Below, piece by piece: positions 42,021-50,815 of a DNA stretch of 64,000 nucleotides. The position numbers were made by a program, and so were the translations under genes. The stretch is from positions 124,001 to 188,000 of the forward strand of contig NZ_PYAS01000017.1 of the NCBI RefSeq assembly GCF_003014695.1, in the 5' to 3' direction. The notes beneath the pieces were generated by a model. The model did not search any database. It saw only the letters and a list, made by a program, of their open reading frames with translations, and had not been told where the DNA came from. The DNA is from Dyadobacter jiangsuensis. GTDB taxonomy: Bacteria > Bacteroidota > Bacteroidia > Cytophagales > Spirosomataceae. Position 1 is the stretch's first letter; each line of letters begins with the position of its first letter.

Positions 42021-42917
42021 ATGCAAAGATTAACAATCCAGGGACTTTCCAAAACCTACCCGAACGGCATCCGTGCCCTCGATAATGTGTCGCTCGAAAT
42101 ACCGAACGGAATGTTCGGGTTACTCGGCCCTAATGGAGCAGGTAAGTCGACATTCATGCGTATCCTGGCCACGCTCACCCAGGCCGACAGCGGGCTCGTC
42201 ACCTTCGACGGGCAGGATATCGCCCGTGAAACCGATTGGCTGAGAAGCAGGCTCGGTTACCTGCCGCAGGATTTCGGTGTATATCCGGGGGTTTCTGCGG
42301 AAAGCCTGCTCGACCACCTGGCCGTATTGAAGGGCTTGATCCACAAAACAGACCGCCGGGAACAAGTGGCCGCGTTGTTGCAGCGCACCAACCTCTATCA
42401 ACACCGCAAGCAGGCCGTGAGTACATTCTCGGGCGGAATGCGCCAGCGTTTTGGTATTGCGCAGGCATTACTGGGCAACCCGCAGCTCGTGATTGTGGAT
42501 GAACCCACGGCAGGCCTGGACCCTTCGGAACGCAACCGCTTTCACGACCTGCTGAGCGAAATCGGCGAGCATATTGTGGTGATTCTCTCGACGCACATTG
42601 TGGACGATGTGCACGACCTCTGTCCGCAAATGGCCGTGCTGGCCTCCGGCCGCGTGGTACTGGAAGGCAAACCCGAAGCGCTGACGCATTCGCTGAAAGG
42701 CCGGCTCTGGCGCAAAACCGTCACACCGGCAGAGCTCACCGAAATGCAGGCCACCGTTGACGTAATTTCCACACGCAGGGTGGCCGGGCGCATTCAGGTA
42801 CACGTGCTCGCGGACGTATGCCCCGGTAACGCTTTCGAGGCATTCGATCCGGGCTTGGAAGATGTGTATTTTGCCACGCTCCCGGGCATAGGCCGGAAGG
42901 AGGTGCAGCCATGTTAG
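42021..42917 (+). CDS. ABC transporter ATP-binding protein
   Basis: Cytoplasmic ATPase subunit of an ABC-2 type exporter, 298 residues. Walker A is LLGPNGAGKST, the Q-loop region LGYLPQDFGVYP, the signature FSGGMRQRFGIAQAL, Walker B LVIVDEPTAGLDP and the switch His lies in ILSTHIVDD. The C-terminal extension has no known motif. Its stop overlaps the permease-peptidase gene by seven bases, so the subunits are made together. The transporter is divergent from the LytTR two-component genes, a common arrangement for regulated exporters. Confidence 0.94.
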   Translation: MQRLTIQGLSKTYPNGIRALDNVSLEIPNGMFGLLGPNGAGKSTFMRILATLTQADSGLVTFDGQDIARETDWLRSRLGYLPQDFGVYPGVSAESLLDHLAVLKGLIHKTDRREQVAALLQRTNLYQHRKQAVSTFSGGMRQRFGIAQALLGNPQLVIVDEPTAGLDPSERNRFHDLLSEIGEHIVVILSTHIVDDVHDLCPQMAVLASGRVVLEGKPEALTHSLKGRLWRKTVTPAELTEMQATVDVISTRRVAGRIQVHVLADVCPGNAFEAFDPGLEDVYFATLPGIGRKEVQPC

Positions 42918-45900
42918 CCACCACACTTCGTTTCGAAATGGGTTACCATTTCCGGCAGATCAGCTTTCGCATGGCCGCATTGCTGTTTCTCCTCCTGGGC
43001 GTGCTGATGCCCTTCGGCAACTTTGGAGGTGACGAAATACACCGGAATGCACCGCACGTGATCAATTTCATCATTTGCCTGCTTTCCCTGTTTATGATCT
43101 TCGTGAGTACCCTCGCATGCGCGGCCGTGGTGCTGCGCGATGCCCAGCACGGCATGGAGTCGCTTATTTTCACCACCAGGATCGGTCGTTTCCCCTACTT
43201 CGCTGTACGGCTGGCAGGATTGCTTACCGCCGTCTTCCTCATAACGTGCCTCGCGACGGCGGGCACGGCCATGGTAACCTTCGTCGCTCCGCCCGAGCGG
43301 TTAGGGCCTTTTCATCTTTCCTATTATGTGGTACCATTGCTGCTGTTCGGTCTGCCGGGTATCGTGTTTTGTTGCAGCATTGTTTTTGCCACGGCGCTGC
43401 TCACACGCAATGTCCGGTGGGTATACACAGCCGGTGTTTTGATGTTCATCATCTATTTCACGGCCTCCATTCTGGGCAATTCGCCTGTGATGGCCGGCTC
43501 CATACCGGCACCGGGCGGCCCGGGCTGGCTGTCGGTACTGATTGATCCCTTCGGTTTAACCGCATTTTTTGGAGAAACGATGAACTGGCCCGTTTGGCGG
43601 CGTAACCAGGAGTTGTTTCCAATGACACCCATGTTCGTTGCCAATCGCTTGCTATGGACCGCGATTTCGCTGGCCATGCTGGGATGGTCGTACAACCGTT
43701 TCAAATTCAGGGTTCTGTCTGAAAAGGATACAACCGCAACCCGTACGCCAATCGCCCAAACGACATCCGCCATTACCTACCGGACCATCGGCACCCGTAC
43801 CAGCGGACAGTTCTATCACTGGCAGGTGTTTGGACGGATTCTCGGGCTCGAAACGAAAACACTGTTCAGCCCGGTCATAACGAGCCTCATCTTCGCGTTA
43901 TGGGTGTTTTTTAATGCGGTAGAGCTGTTTGAGAACCTTTCCAACGGGCCCTATGGTGTGCGGAGCTACGCCACCAGCGGTATCCTGGCCGAACAGTTAG
44001 TAGCAGTTCGCCCTGCGTTGCTGCTCATTATATTTTATGCTTCTGAGTTGATTCACCGGGAAAGAACGACGGGAATCCGGCCACTGATCTTCTCAACGCC
44101 AGTTTCGGTTACGGTATTCGCCATGGCCAAATCCATCGCGTTAATCGTCTGGATTCTGGCCCTGATCACCGTGCACATTGCCATCGGCACGGCTGTGCAA
44201 TGGTTTTCAGGATTTGAATATTTTGAATGGGGCACCTATTTCTCACTCTATTACTACGCAGGTCTTCCGCTGGTGCTTTACGCCATCCTGATCATATTTA
44301 TCCAGACAGTCGTTCCTAACAAATACCTGGGAATGCTCGCCAGCGGCCTGGTGATCGGCATTTTCATCTTCGGCAGGAAACTCGGCCTCGAAAGCTACCT
44401 CACGCGTTTCGCCACTGCCCCGCGCCTGCGTTACTCCGATTTTGACGGCTTCGGCCACAGTGGCTTGTCCTTTAACTGGTACATGCTTTACTGGACGCTG
44501 GTCGCACTGGCCCTCGCGGGCATCGCGACGCGCATATGGCCGGGTTACACACGCAGGCACAGACGCATACATACAAGCATTATGCGTGTGCGACGCGCCC
44601 TCGTATTTGCGTCGCTCTGTGCGCTGCTCGCTATCGGGGCGGGCTTTTTCATTCAGTTCAAAACCGGCCTTTCGGCCCATAACCGCACGGGAACGACCGA
44701 TACGCAATGGCAAGCGCGGTACGAACGCAAGTACAAGCCGCTTGAAAGCCTCCCGCAGCCGGTGGTGGTGGCTGTCAACCTGCAAACCGACCTTTTCCCT
44801 TCCGGTCACTATTACACCGTGAAGGGTTCTATGCGGATTAAAAACAAATCGGGACAACCGATTGCAAGGCTATGCATCGGAATCGATCCCGACATTGAGC
44901 TGGTGGAATTGGCACCCGAACATGCTTCGCTCGTATCGTCGGACGAAACCTTCGGCCAGCACCGGTACCGCCCCGACCGCCTCCTCGCTCCCGGCCAGGA
45001 AATGACGATCCATTTTGCGATCCGCGCCGACCGGTCGGCATTTAAAAACTTCAACAGTGAGCATTCGGTTGCCGCCAACGGCTCTTACATTGAATTGGAG
45101 AAATACCTGCCGCATTTCGGGTACCGGGCAGCCTATGAGATTGAAGATGCGGAAGAACGACGGCAAAACGGGCTACCCGTGCGCAAGAACCTCCATTCGA
45201 CCGATCACGAGTACCATTTTATTGATTTTCAAAACACCATCTCCACCGAAGCCACGCAGCAGGCAGTTACGGTCGGCTCGTTGGTGAAAAGCTGGGAGCG
45301 TGCAGGGCGGAGCTATTTTCAATATCAATCCCGACAACCGATCCCTTACATGCTTGCATTGAGCTCGGCACGCTATGCAGTGAAAACGGAAAGGTACAAG
45401 GGTATCACGTTCCGGATTTACCACCACCCGAAACACCTGCAAAATGTCCCCGCGATGATGCTGGCTATGAAAGACGCTGTGGATTACGGCAACGCGAATT
45501 TTAGCTCTTATCCGCGCCAAGAACTCACGCTGGCTGAAATCCCGCATTATCCCGGCTCGGCCACGGCCTACCCGGGCCTTATTTTCAGCCAGGAGCGGAA
45601 CAATTTCACGAGCAACCTGAGTGACAGCACCGGTTTCAACTTCACCTATGCTACCACTGCGCACGAAACGGCGCATCAATGGTGGGCAGGACGGGTTGTG
45701 GCCCCGGCAGGCCCGGGCTATGCATTGCTCACGGAATCGCTGGCCAAATACACCGAAGCGATGGTGACCGAAAAACGGTTTGGCAAAATGTACCTCCGTC
45801 CTTACCAGTTGAAGGATTCTCAGCTCTATTTCGCCTACCGCAGCGCCATCGCCGAAAAGGAGATTCCGCTCTGGCAAACCACAGACCAGCCTTTTGTACA

Positions 45901-46438
45901 TTACCAGAAAGGCGGATTGGCACTGTTTCGTCTCAAAGAAATGCTTGGAGAAACACATTTGAACCGCGCATTGCGGGAGCTCGTGACACAATATGGCTAC
46001 CCGTTGCGAAAACCGGATCCTGCCTACCTGATCGATGCATTGAAACGGGGCGCAAATGCCTCCGAGGCGCGGCTGATCGACGAGCTATTCAAGAAGGTAA
46101 TTGTTTTCGACAACGGCATCAAAATACTGTCCAATAAACCATTACCCAACAAACAGCAGCTGATAACATTGGAAGTCAATATCCTTAAAACTGACGAAAC
46201 CTCTGGCAAACCCGTGCCGCTCAGGCCAGACGACGCTGTCGATATTGCCGTGTTCGATCAGCAAATAATGCCCAACATCATCCCGCCGAAGCCTCTTTAC
46301 TTGCAGAAGCACCATTTTTCAAAAGAACGTTCGGTCATCGAAATTGTGGTACCTGCCTCGTCGGTAGCTATTGTGCTCGACCCATTGTCCTACATGCTCG
46401 ATGTGAATGATCAGAATAATGTCGCGGTATTAAAATGA
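42911..46438 (+). CDS. ABC-2 permease fused to M1-type metallopeptidase
   Basis: A 1175-residue membrane protein combining two ABC-2 type permease units (about 1-590, roughly a dozen helices) with an extracytoplasmic gluzincin domain (about 620-1175). The peptidase has AHETAHQWW near residue 918, giving HExxH, with the third ligand Glu in LLTESLAKYTEAMV 20 residues on, as in M1 aminopeptidases. A beta-sandwich domain precedes it. The ATPase gene overlaps by seven bases. This domain fusion is found elsewhere in Bacteroidota; a coupled export-and-processing role is an inference, and the transported substrate is unknown. Confidence 0.9.
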   Translation: MLATTLRFEMGYHFRQISFRMAALLFLLLGVLMPFGNFGGDEIHRNAPHVINFIICLLSLFMIFVSTLACAAVVLRDAQHGMESLIFTTRIGRFPYFAVRLAGLLTAVFLITCLATAGTAMVTFVAPPERLGPFHLSYYVVPLLLFGLPGIVFCCSIVFATALLTRNVRWVYTAGVLMFIIYFTASILGNSPVMAGSIPAPGGPGWLSVLIDPFGLTAFFGETMNWPVWRRNQELFPMTPMFVANRLLWTAISLAMLGWSYNRFKFRVLSEKDTTATRTPIAQTTSAITYRTIGTRTSGQFYHWQVFGRILGLETKTLFSPVITSLIFALWVFFNAVELFENLSNGPYGVRSYATSGILAEQLVAVRPALLLIIFYASELIHRERTTGIRPLIFSTPVSVTVFAMAKSIALIVWILALITVHIAIGTAVQWFSGFEYFEWGTYFSLYYYAGLPLVLYAILIIFIQTVVPNKYLGMLASGLVIGIFIFGRKLGLESYLTRFATAPRLRYSDFDGFGHSGLSFNWYMLYWTLVALALAGIATRIWPGYTRRHRRIHTSIMRVRRALVFASLCALLAIGAGFFIQFKTGLSAHNRTGTTDTQWQARYERKYKPLESLPQPVVVAVNLQTDLFPSGHYYTVKGSMRIKNKSGQPIARLCIGIDPDIELVELAPEHASLVSSDETFGQHRYRPDRLLAPGQEMTIHFAIRADRSAFKNFNSEHSVAANGSYIELEKYLPHFGYRAAYEIEDAEERRQNGLPVRKNLHSTDHEYHFIDFQNTISTEATQQAVTVGSLVKSWERAGRSYFQYQSRQPIPYMLALSSARYAVKTERYKGITFRIYHHPKHLQNVPAMMLAMKDAVDYGNANFSSYPRQELTLAEIPHYPGSATAYPGLIFSQERNNFTSNLSDSTGFNFTYATTAHETAHQWWAGRVVAPAGPGYALLTESLAKYTEAMVTEKRFGKMYLRPYQLKDSQLYFAYRSAIAEKEIPLWQTTDQPFVHYQKGGLALFRLKEMLGETHLNRALRELVTQYGYPLRKPDPAYLIDALKRGANASEARLIDELFKKVIVFDNGIKILSNKPLPNKQQLITLEVNILKTDETSGKPVPLRPDDAVDIAVFDQQIMPNIIPPKPLYLQKHHFSKERSVIEIVVPASSVAIVLDPLSYMLDVNDQNNVAVLK

Positions 46439-46487
46439 AGCCCGACTGAACTTTGCAAACCTCAATGAACACGTTCCGGGGCTTCGA

Positions 46488-47561
46488 TTATTTCAAATAC
46501 CCAGGCACTTCCTCGACAATCGTTTCAAACAACTTTTTCGCGCTGGTATGCTTCAATACCGACGCGATCTGCCCACCCCAAAACATGATCAGGTCGTATT
46601 GCTGCGCTTCGGTAGCGGCTTTTCGGAGCGGCACGATGAACTGGTTTTGCAGGGGAAAGGGCAACAATTCATCATTATGCCCGGCAATGGATTCGGTATA
46701 ACGGCTGCGGATACCGCGGCCCAGGCGGCCTGTCGAAACCTTGGTCAAAGTGGTGTAACGCGCCGCGTCCGAACGGAGGAGGTTCCGGTGATATTCGCTG
46801 GCGCCGGACTCTTCGGTGGCGAGGAACGCGGTACCTATTTGCACGCCCTCCGCTCCCAGGGTGAATGCGGCCGCCACACCACGGGCATCGGCAATACCTC
46901 CCGCAGCCACGACCGGCGTTTTCACTTTTTCGCGGATCTGCTGCACAAGCACAAAGGTGCCTGTGAGCGATGCCTCGGGCGATTCCAGAAACGACGGCCG
47001 GTGACCGCCCGCTTCGAAACCGGAGGCGATAATGACATCCACGCCTGCATTGTCCAATGCAATCGCTTCGTCGAGCGTGGTGGCATTACCGATGAGTTTG
47101 ATGCCTTTTTTGCGAAAATCTTCCAGGATGGTTTGCGAAGGCAGGCCGAAGATAAAGCTGAAAACCGGTGGCTTCGCGGCTAGCAATGCATCGACCTGAT
47201 TCTCAAAACGGGATGGATAAGCTTTGGGTTTCGCGGGCAAAGGAGCCCCGACTTCGTCAAAAAACGGCTTCACCAGCGCTGCGGCCTTTGCAAATTGTTC
47301 TTCCGAAACCTCCCCGGCGGGAAAGTCGGTGTCGGAAATCCAGAGGTTAATATTATAGGGCTTGGCGGTCGCTTGTTTCAGCTCCCTATCCAGTGCTATG
47401 ATTTCATCGGGTGTGAGCATATAAGCGCCGTACCCGCCCATTCCGCCGAGGTTGGAGACCGTCGAAACGAGTTTCACAGACGACAGATTGCCCCCGAACG
47501 GGCCTTGCAATATCGGATAGTCGATTCCCAGCACGCGGGAAACATTGGTTTGGTTCCACAT
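46488..47561 (-). CDS. Nitronate monooxygenase / FMN-dependent 2-nitropropane dioxygenase-like
   Basis: FMN-dependent TIM-barrel oxidoreductase of 357 residues. YPILQGPFGGNLSS opens the barrel, VDVIIASGFEAGGHRP holds the conserved GGH, VVAAGGIADARGVAAAFTLGAEGVQIGTAFLATEES binds FMN phosphate. The family oxidises alkyl nitronates or works as enoyl-ACP reductase-like proteins; the GFEAGGH motif favours the nitronate group. The gene is apparently monocistronic, following a Crp-like regulator on the opposite side of a 90-base gap. Confidence 0.9.
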   Translation of the reverse strand: MWNQTNVSRVLGIDYPILQGPFGGNLSSVKLVSTVSNLGGMGGYGAYMLTPDEIIALDRELKQATAKPYNINLWISDTDFPAGEVSEEQFAKAAALVKPFFDEVGAPLPAKPKAYPSRFENQVDALLAAKPPVFSFIFGLPSQTILEDFRKKGIKLIGNATTLDEAIALDNAGVDVIIASGFEAGGHRPSFLESPEASLTGTFVLVQQIREKVKTPVVAAGGIADARGVAAAFTLGAEGVQIGTAFLATEESGASEYHRNLLRSDAARYTTLTKVSTGRLGRGIRSRYTESIAGHNDELLPFPLQNQFIVPLRKAATEAQQYDLIMFWGGQIASVLKHTSAKKLFETIVEEVPGYLK

Positions 47562-47651
47562 AATCCAGGTTGGCGGGCAGTAAGTGAAACCCGCTGCGCA
47601 AATTAAGCAGAGAAAACGATCGGTCTTATGTGACTTACATCACAATTTACG

Positions 47652-48230
47652 TCAGCGCGACGAGTGGTAAAGCCGGCTGAGCGTCTCGCGCGACACGCCC
47701 AGGTAAGAAGCGATAAGGTGCTTCGGCACCAGCTGGAAAAGGGTGGGATATTGTTCCAGAAGGTCTTCATACCGTTTCCTGGTATCATTGGTCATTAATG
47801 AGAGAAGCCTCCTTTGCGACGCCGCGTAGCCGCGGTTGGTCCGCCAGCGGAAAAAATGCCCGATGGCCTCGATTTCATGGCATATCCTCTCCCGGTCGTC
47901 CGTGGATATGGACAAAACCTCTGCATTGGCCACGCAATCCACAATCACAGCGGCCGGGTGCCGGTTGTACAGCGCGTCGTAATCCGACGCCCACCAGGTC
48001 GGCATCGCGAATTGCAGGATGGTCATCCGTAGTTCGTCGTTCAAAAAGTAGGTTTTAAGGCAGCCGCTCAGCACGAAATACTCGCGCGTCACCGCGTCGC
48101 CCTCCCGGATCAGCATTTGCCCCTTTTTGAATGACTCGTGTTTGAAGCAAGCATAAAATCCGTCGAACTGCGCATCGGTCAGTTCGACGGATTTGGTAAT
48201 ATGGTCTTTCAGGATTTGCCGGGCGTCCAT
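47652..48230 (-). CDS. Crp/Fnr-family transcriptional regulator
   Basis: A 192-residue regulator with an N-terminal cyclic-nucleotide-binding-like barrel (FKKGQMLIREGDAVTREYFVLSGCLKTYF) and a C-terminal winged helix in which LVPKHLIASYLGVSRETLSRLYH is the recognition helix-turn-helix. No Cys cluster for an iron-sulfur centre is seen, so it is not an Fnr-like oxygen sensor. It is encoded directly upstream of, and on the same strand as, the nitronate monooxygenase gene, which it may control. Confidence 0.9.
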   Translation of the reverse strand: MDARQILKDHITKSVELTDAQFDGFYACFKHESFKKGQMLIREGDAVTREYFVLSGCLKTYFLNDELRMTILQFAMPTWWASDYDALYNRHPAAVIVDCVANAEVLSISTDDRERICHEIEAIGHFFRWRTNRGYAASQRRLLSLMTNDTRKRYEDLLEQYPTLFQLVPKHLIASYLGVSRETLSRLYHSSR

Positions 48231-48280
48231 TGCGGGTCAGTTTCAATCCTGAAATATAAAAGTTTACCGCAAATTATAGC

Positions 48281-50785
48281 TCATTCATAATCCAGCCAGG
48301 TAGTGGCCTTACAAGCCTTATCCGTTTTGAACCTTACCCAACGGGCGGAGAAGTTCTGCGGAAATGGGAAGGAGACGGTTTGTCCGGGCTTCACCGTGAA
48401 CGTCTTGTAAGCCATCCACGGCCCATTACCCACCGGATCAGCTTCGAGCGTAAAAGTCACGGTTTCCTTCGCATTGTGCGAAAGTTTCAGGTTCTTTTTG
48501 TCATAAAAACCAATCAGGTAAGGGTCTGAATGCGTGCCTGCCTGCACCTGCGTGTCCTTCCAGGGACCACCATGCCCGGTGGGTTTGCCGAGTTTCCACA
48601 GGTCGTCGATAGCGCCGGCCCACACTGCCGCCTTTTTATCCGCCGAAACGATGATATGCCCGCTGTTCTGCATGGCTTTCGGATCGATACCGGTCATAAC
48701 CAGCAAGCCTCGGTAGGATGCATAGTCATGAATGCGGAGATTGTGTGAAGAAACCGGGCGGATTTTGGCATAACCATCGGCATTCTCGGCGGGCAGCTCG
48801 TAAAATGTACCGTGGCAATTGAAAAGGTCGCGCTCGGTGGCTACCTCGCGGCAAATGCGCAGCGAAGCCTGGTTGGTGAGGCCGGTGAAAGCCTCATTAC
48901 CCAGCGGCAACCGCCACCGGCGGCCTTTGTCGTCGACCACCAGCACCGATGATGCGTCCACGGTCACAACTTGTTTAGGAATAGCAAATTTGGTTTTGAT
49001 GAACGAATGCATTGACGCATCCTGCTGACGGTTGAGCTTCATATCACGGTCGAGCTCGTAATAGCCAACCTCGCCCGGCTTTGCACCACTGAAATCGGCT
49101 GCCGCCATACCCAGTACCCGCCGGTTTTCGCCCAGGCCATACAGCAGCCCGCCATGGCTGGCAACCGAACGGGCATTGCTGAGTCCTTTGAAAATCGCAT
49201 CCGGCGTGCCTGCGCGACGATCATCCGACGTGTAGGTAAAATGAACCGTTGCGCGGGTTGCATGGTCGGGCCGTACACGCACCCATTCGCCCGATTCGGT
49301 ATTGCTAAAATCTGCGTTCAAGGCCATATTCGGGCCTACTTTCACCGTTTTCAGCACCGACCAGTCCCCATTTCCCTTTTTATCCACTTCAAATACGAAC
49401 CCTGTTTCCTTATCGCTTTCATTACGTAGCCACACAGAGCGGTGCGCCCATCCCGCAAACAGGAACGGCTCCGAGGTTTGTCCGGCTTTCACCGCCTCGT
49501 TCAGCCATACAGAACCTTCGGCTGAGTTCGGGCCAAGCTGGTCGGGCAGGTTAAGGGGTGTAAACCAAAGATTGGAATTGGATTGCCCGGGACCTTCTAT
49601 CCCACCCTTGGCCTTGCGTTTGTTCAAAAATTCGCGCTGGGCCGAATCGTCGCAACCGAAAACGAGGCGTTCGTTCCAGCGGGTGAAATCGCCGATTACT
49701 TTCAGGTAAGCCGTCCGCGGACGGATGCCGGCGCTGTTCAGCGAATTGAATTGCCCCGGAAACTTCCAGAACATGCCGTGCATGGTCATCAGGTAATCGG
49801 GCTGCTGCGTAGTGCCTACGTCGCGGATGCGGGGCCATTCGGTATTCCAGCCGTGCGCGCCGTCATAGGCGTGGCTCGCCTTGGGCAGGCGGTAGAAACT
49901 CCATTTACCATGATCGCGTACACCCACCAGCACCGATTTATGGTCCCAGCCGGTTGCCCATATCGGATCCGTGGCGGGATTCCGGTTGCCGTAAATACCG
50001 CCCGGACCGGTAACTTCCACAAACTGGTTGCGGCGCACTACCTTCCAGTTCTTCCCGTCCCATTCCGACAAGGAGCCGGATTCAATATCGAACTGTATTT
50101 CGGCCTTCCTGCCGGGTTCGCCGTTGTTGGAATACACGGCCACACCCTGACCGGAATAGAAACCCTTTCCATGGGTACCGGGAAGCAGGCCCTTGGTTTG
50201 GTAAGTCGTTTTGTCGGTTTCCTTGTCGCGATCGATATTACCGTCTTCATAAAGCATTTTTGGCGTAAGCGTTTTCACGTCCACTTCATAAAAACCCTCT
50301 TCCATCGTTCCATATAGGATCTTTCCGGCAGGATCGGTCAGGTGGCGGGCATTGCCGGTGTGACGGCCGGGCATATCCATCCCAGGCTTGCCCTTGTAAG
50401 GTATCGTGCGCACTTCGCCTTTGCCGTCAATAGCGTAGGGACCAATAAAAAGCTGGTTGCTCTCCCGGTGGATCATCCGGTTGGCCGGCGTTCCGCCGAT
50501 ACTCTCGGGGCGCACGGTCTGTTTCAGGTCGGTACCGATTTCGTACAGCTTATCGGACGAGCCAAAAGGCAAGTGCGGACCGTACGTAATCGCCCACAGC
50601 TTCCCTGCCCAGGGCACCACGGCCCCTGTGCCGCATTCCCCCTCGTTGTTGTACATGGCCAAATGCGGGTAAATGCCGCTGTATGAAGGTTGTTTCGGGG
50701 TTTGCGCCGCCACCGGCTGGGCGATACTCATCACGGAACCGGCCACAAACGCCCACACACGATTTCTGTTCATCGAAAGACTCAT
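48281..50785 (-). CDS. Large exported protein with tandem C-terminal beta modules
   Basis: An exported protein of about 834 residues, started at the ATG 50785 (the frame opens at a TTG, and another ATG lies at 50773). The signal ends near AQPVAAQ. The body contains repeated short beta-type stretches suggestive of a propeller (GTMEEGFYEVDVKTLTP, MHGMFWKFPG). Two homologous modules of about 80 residues, near 438-521 and 753-834, share S-x-P-x-L-x-G near the start, a GNG-W-x-x-K-T-x-x-V core and a WVR ending. No catalytic motif is recognised. It lies 30 bases after a SusD gene and probably handles the same ligand at the surface. Confidence 0.65.
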   Translation of the reverse strand: MSLSMNRNRVWAFVAGSVMSIAQPVAAQTPKQPSYSGIYPHLAMYNNEGECGTGAVVPWAGKLWAITYGPHLPFGSSDKLYEIGTDLKQTVRPESIGGTPANRMIHRESNQLFIGPYAIDGKGEVRTIPYKGKPGMDMPGRHTGNARHLTDPAGKILYGTMEEGFYEVDVKTLTPKMLYEDGNIDRDKETDKTTYQTKGLLPGTHGKGFYSGQGVAVYSNNGEPGRKAEIQFDIESGSLSEWDGKNWKVVRRNQFVEVTGPGGIYGNRNPATDPIWATGWDHKSVLVGVRDHGKWSFYRLPKASHAYDGAHGWNTEWPRIRDVGTTQQPDYLMTMHGMFWKFPGQFNSLNSAGIRPRTAYLKVIGDFTRWNERLVFGCDDSAQREFLNKRKAKGGIEGPGQSNSNLWFTPLNLPDQLGPNSAEGSVWLNEAVKAGQTSEPFLFAGWAHRSVWLRNESDKETGFVFEVDKKGNGDWSVLKTVKVGPNMALNADFSNTESGEWVRVRPDHATRATVHFTYTSDDRRAGTPDAIFKGLSNARSVASHGGLLYGLGENRRVLGMAAADFSGAKPGEVGYYELDRDMKLNRQQDASMHSFIKTKFAIPKQVVTVDASSVLVVDDKGRRWRLPLGNEAFTGLTNQASLRICREVATERDLFNCHGTFYELPAENADGYAKIRPVSSHNLRIHDYASYRGLLVMTGIDPKAMQNSGHIIVSADKKAAVWAGAIDDLWKLGKPTGHGGPWKDTQVQAGTHSDPYLIGFYDKKNLKLSHNAKETVTFTLEADPVGNGPWMAYKTFTVKPGQTVSFPFPQNFSARWVRFKTDKACKATTWLDYE

Positions 50786-50815
50786 AAGTTTGATAATCAA
50801 CTGGAAAATATAAAA

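Noticed and set aside
46436..46486. Possible terminator between the ABC/M1 fusion and nitronate monooxygenase genes
   Set aside because: The 7-bp stem needs a loop over 30 bases and has no T-run.
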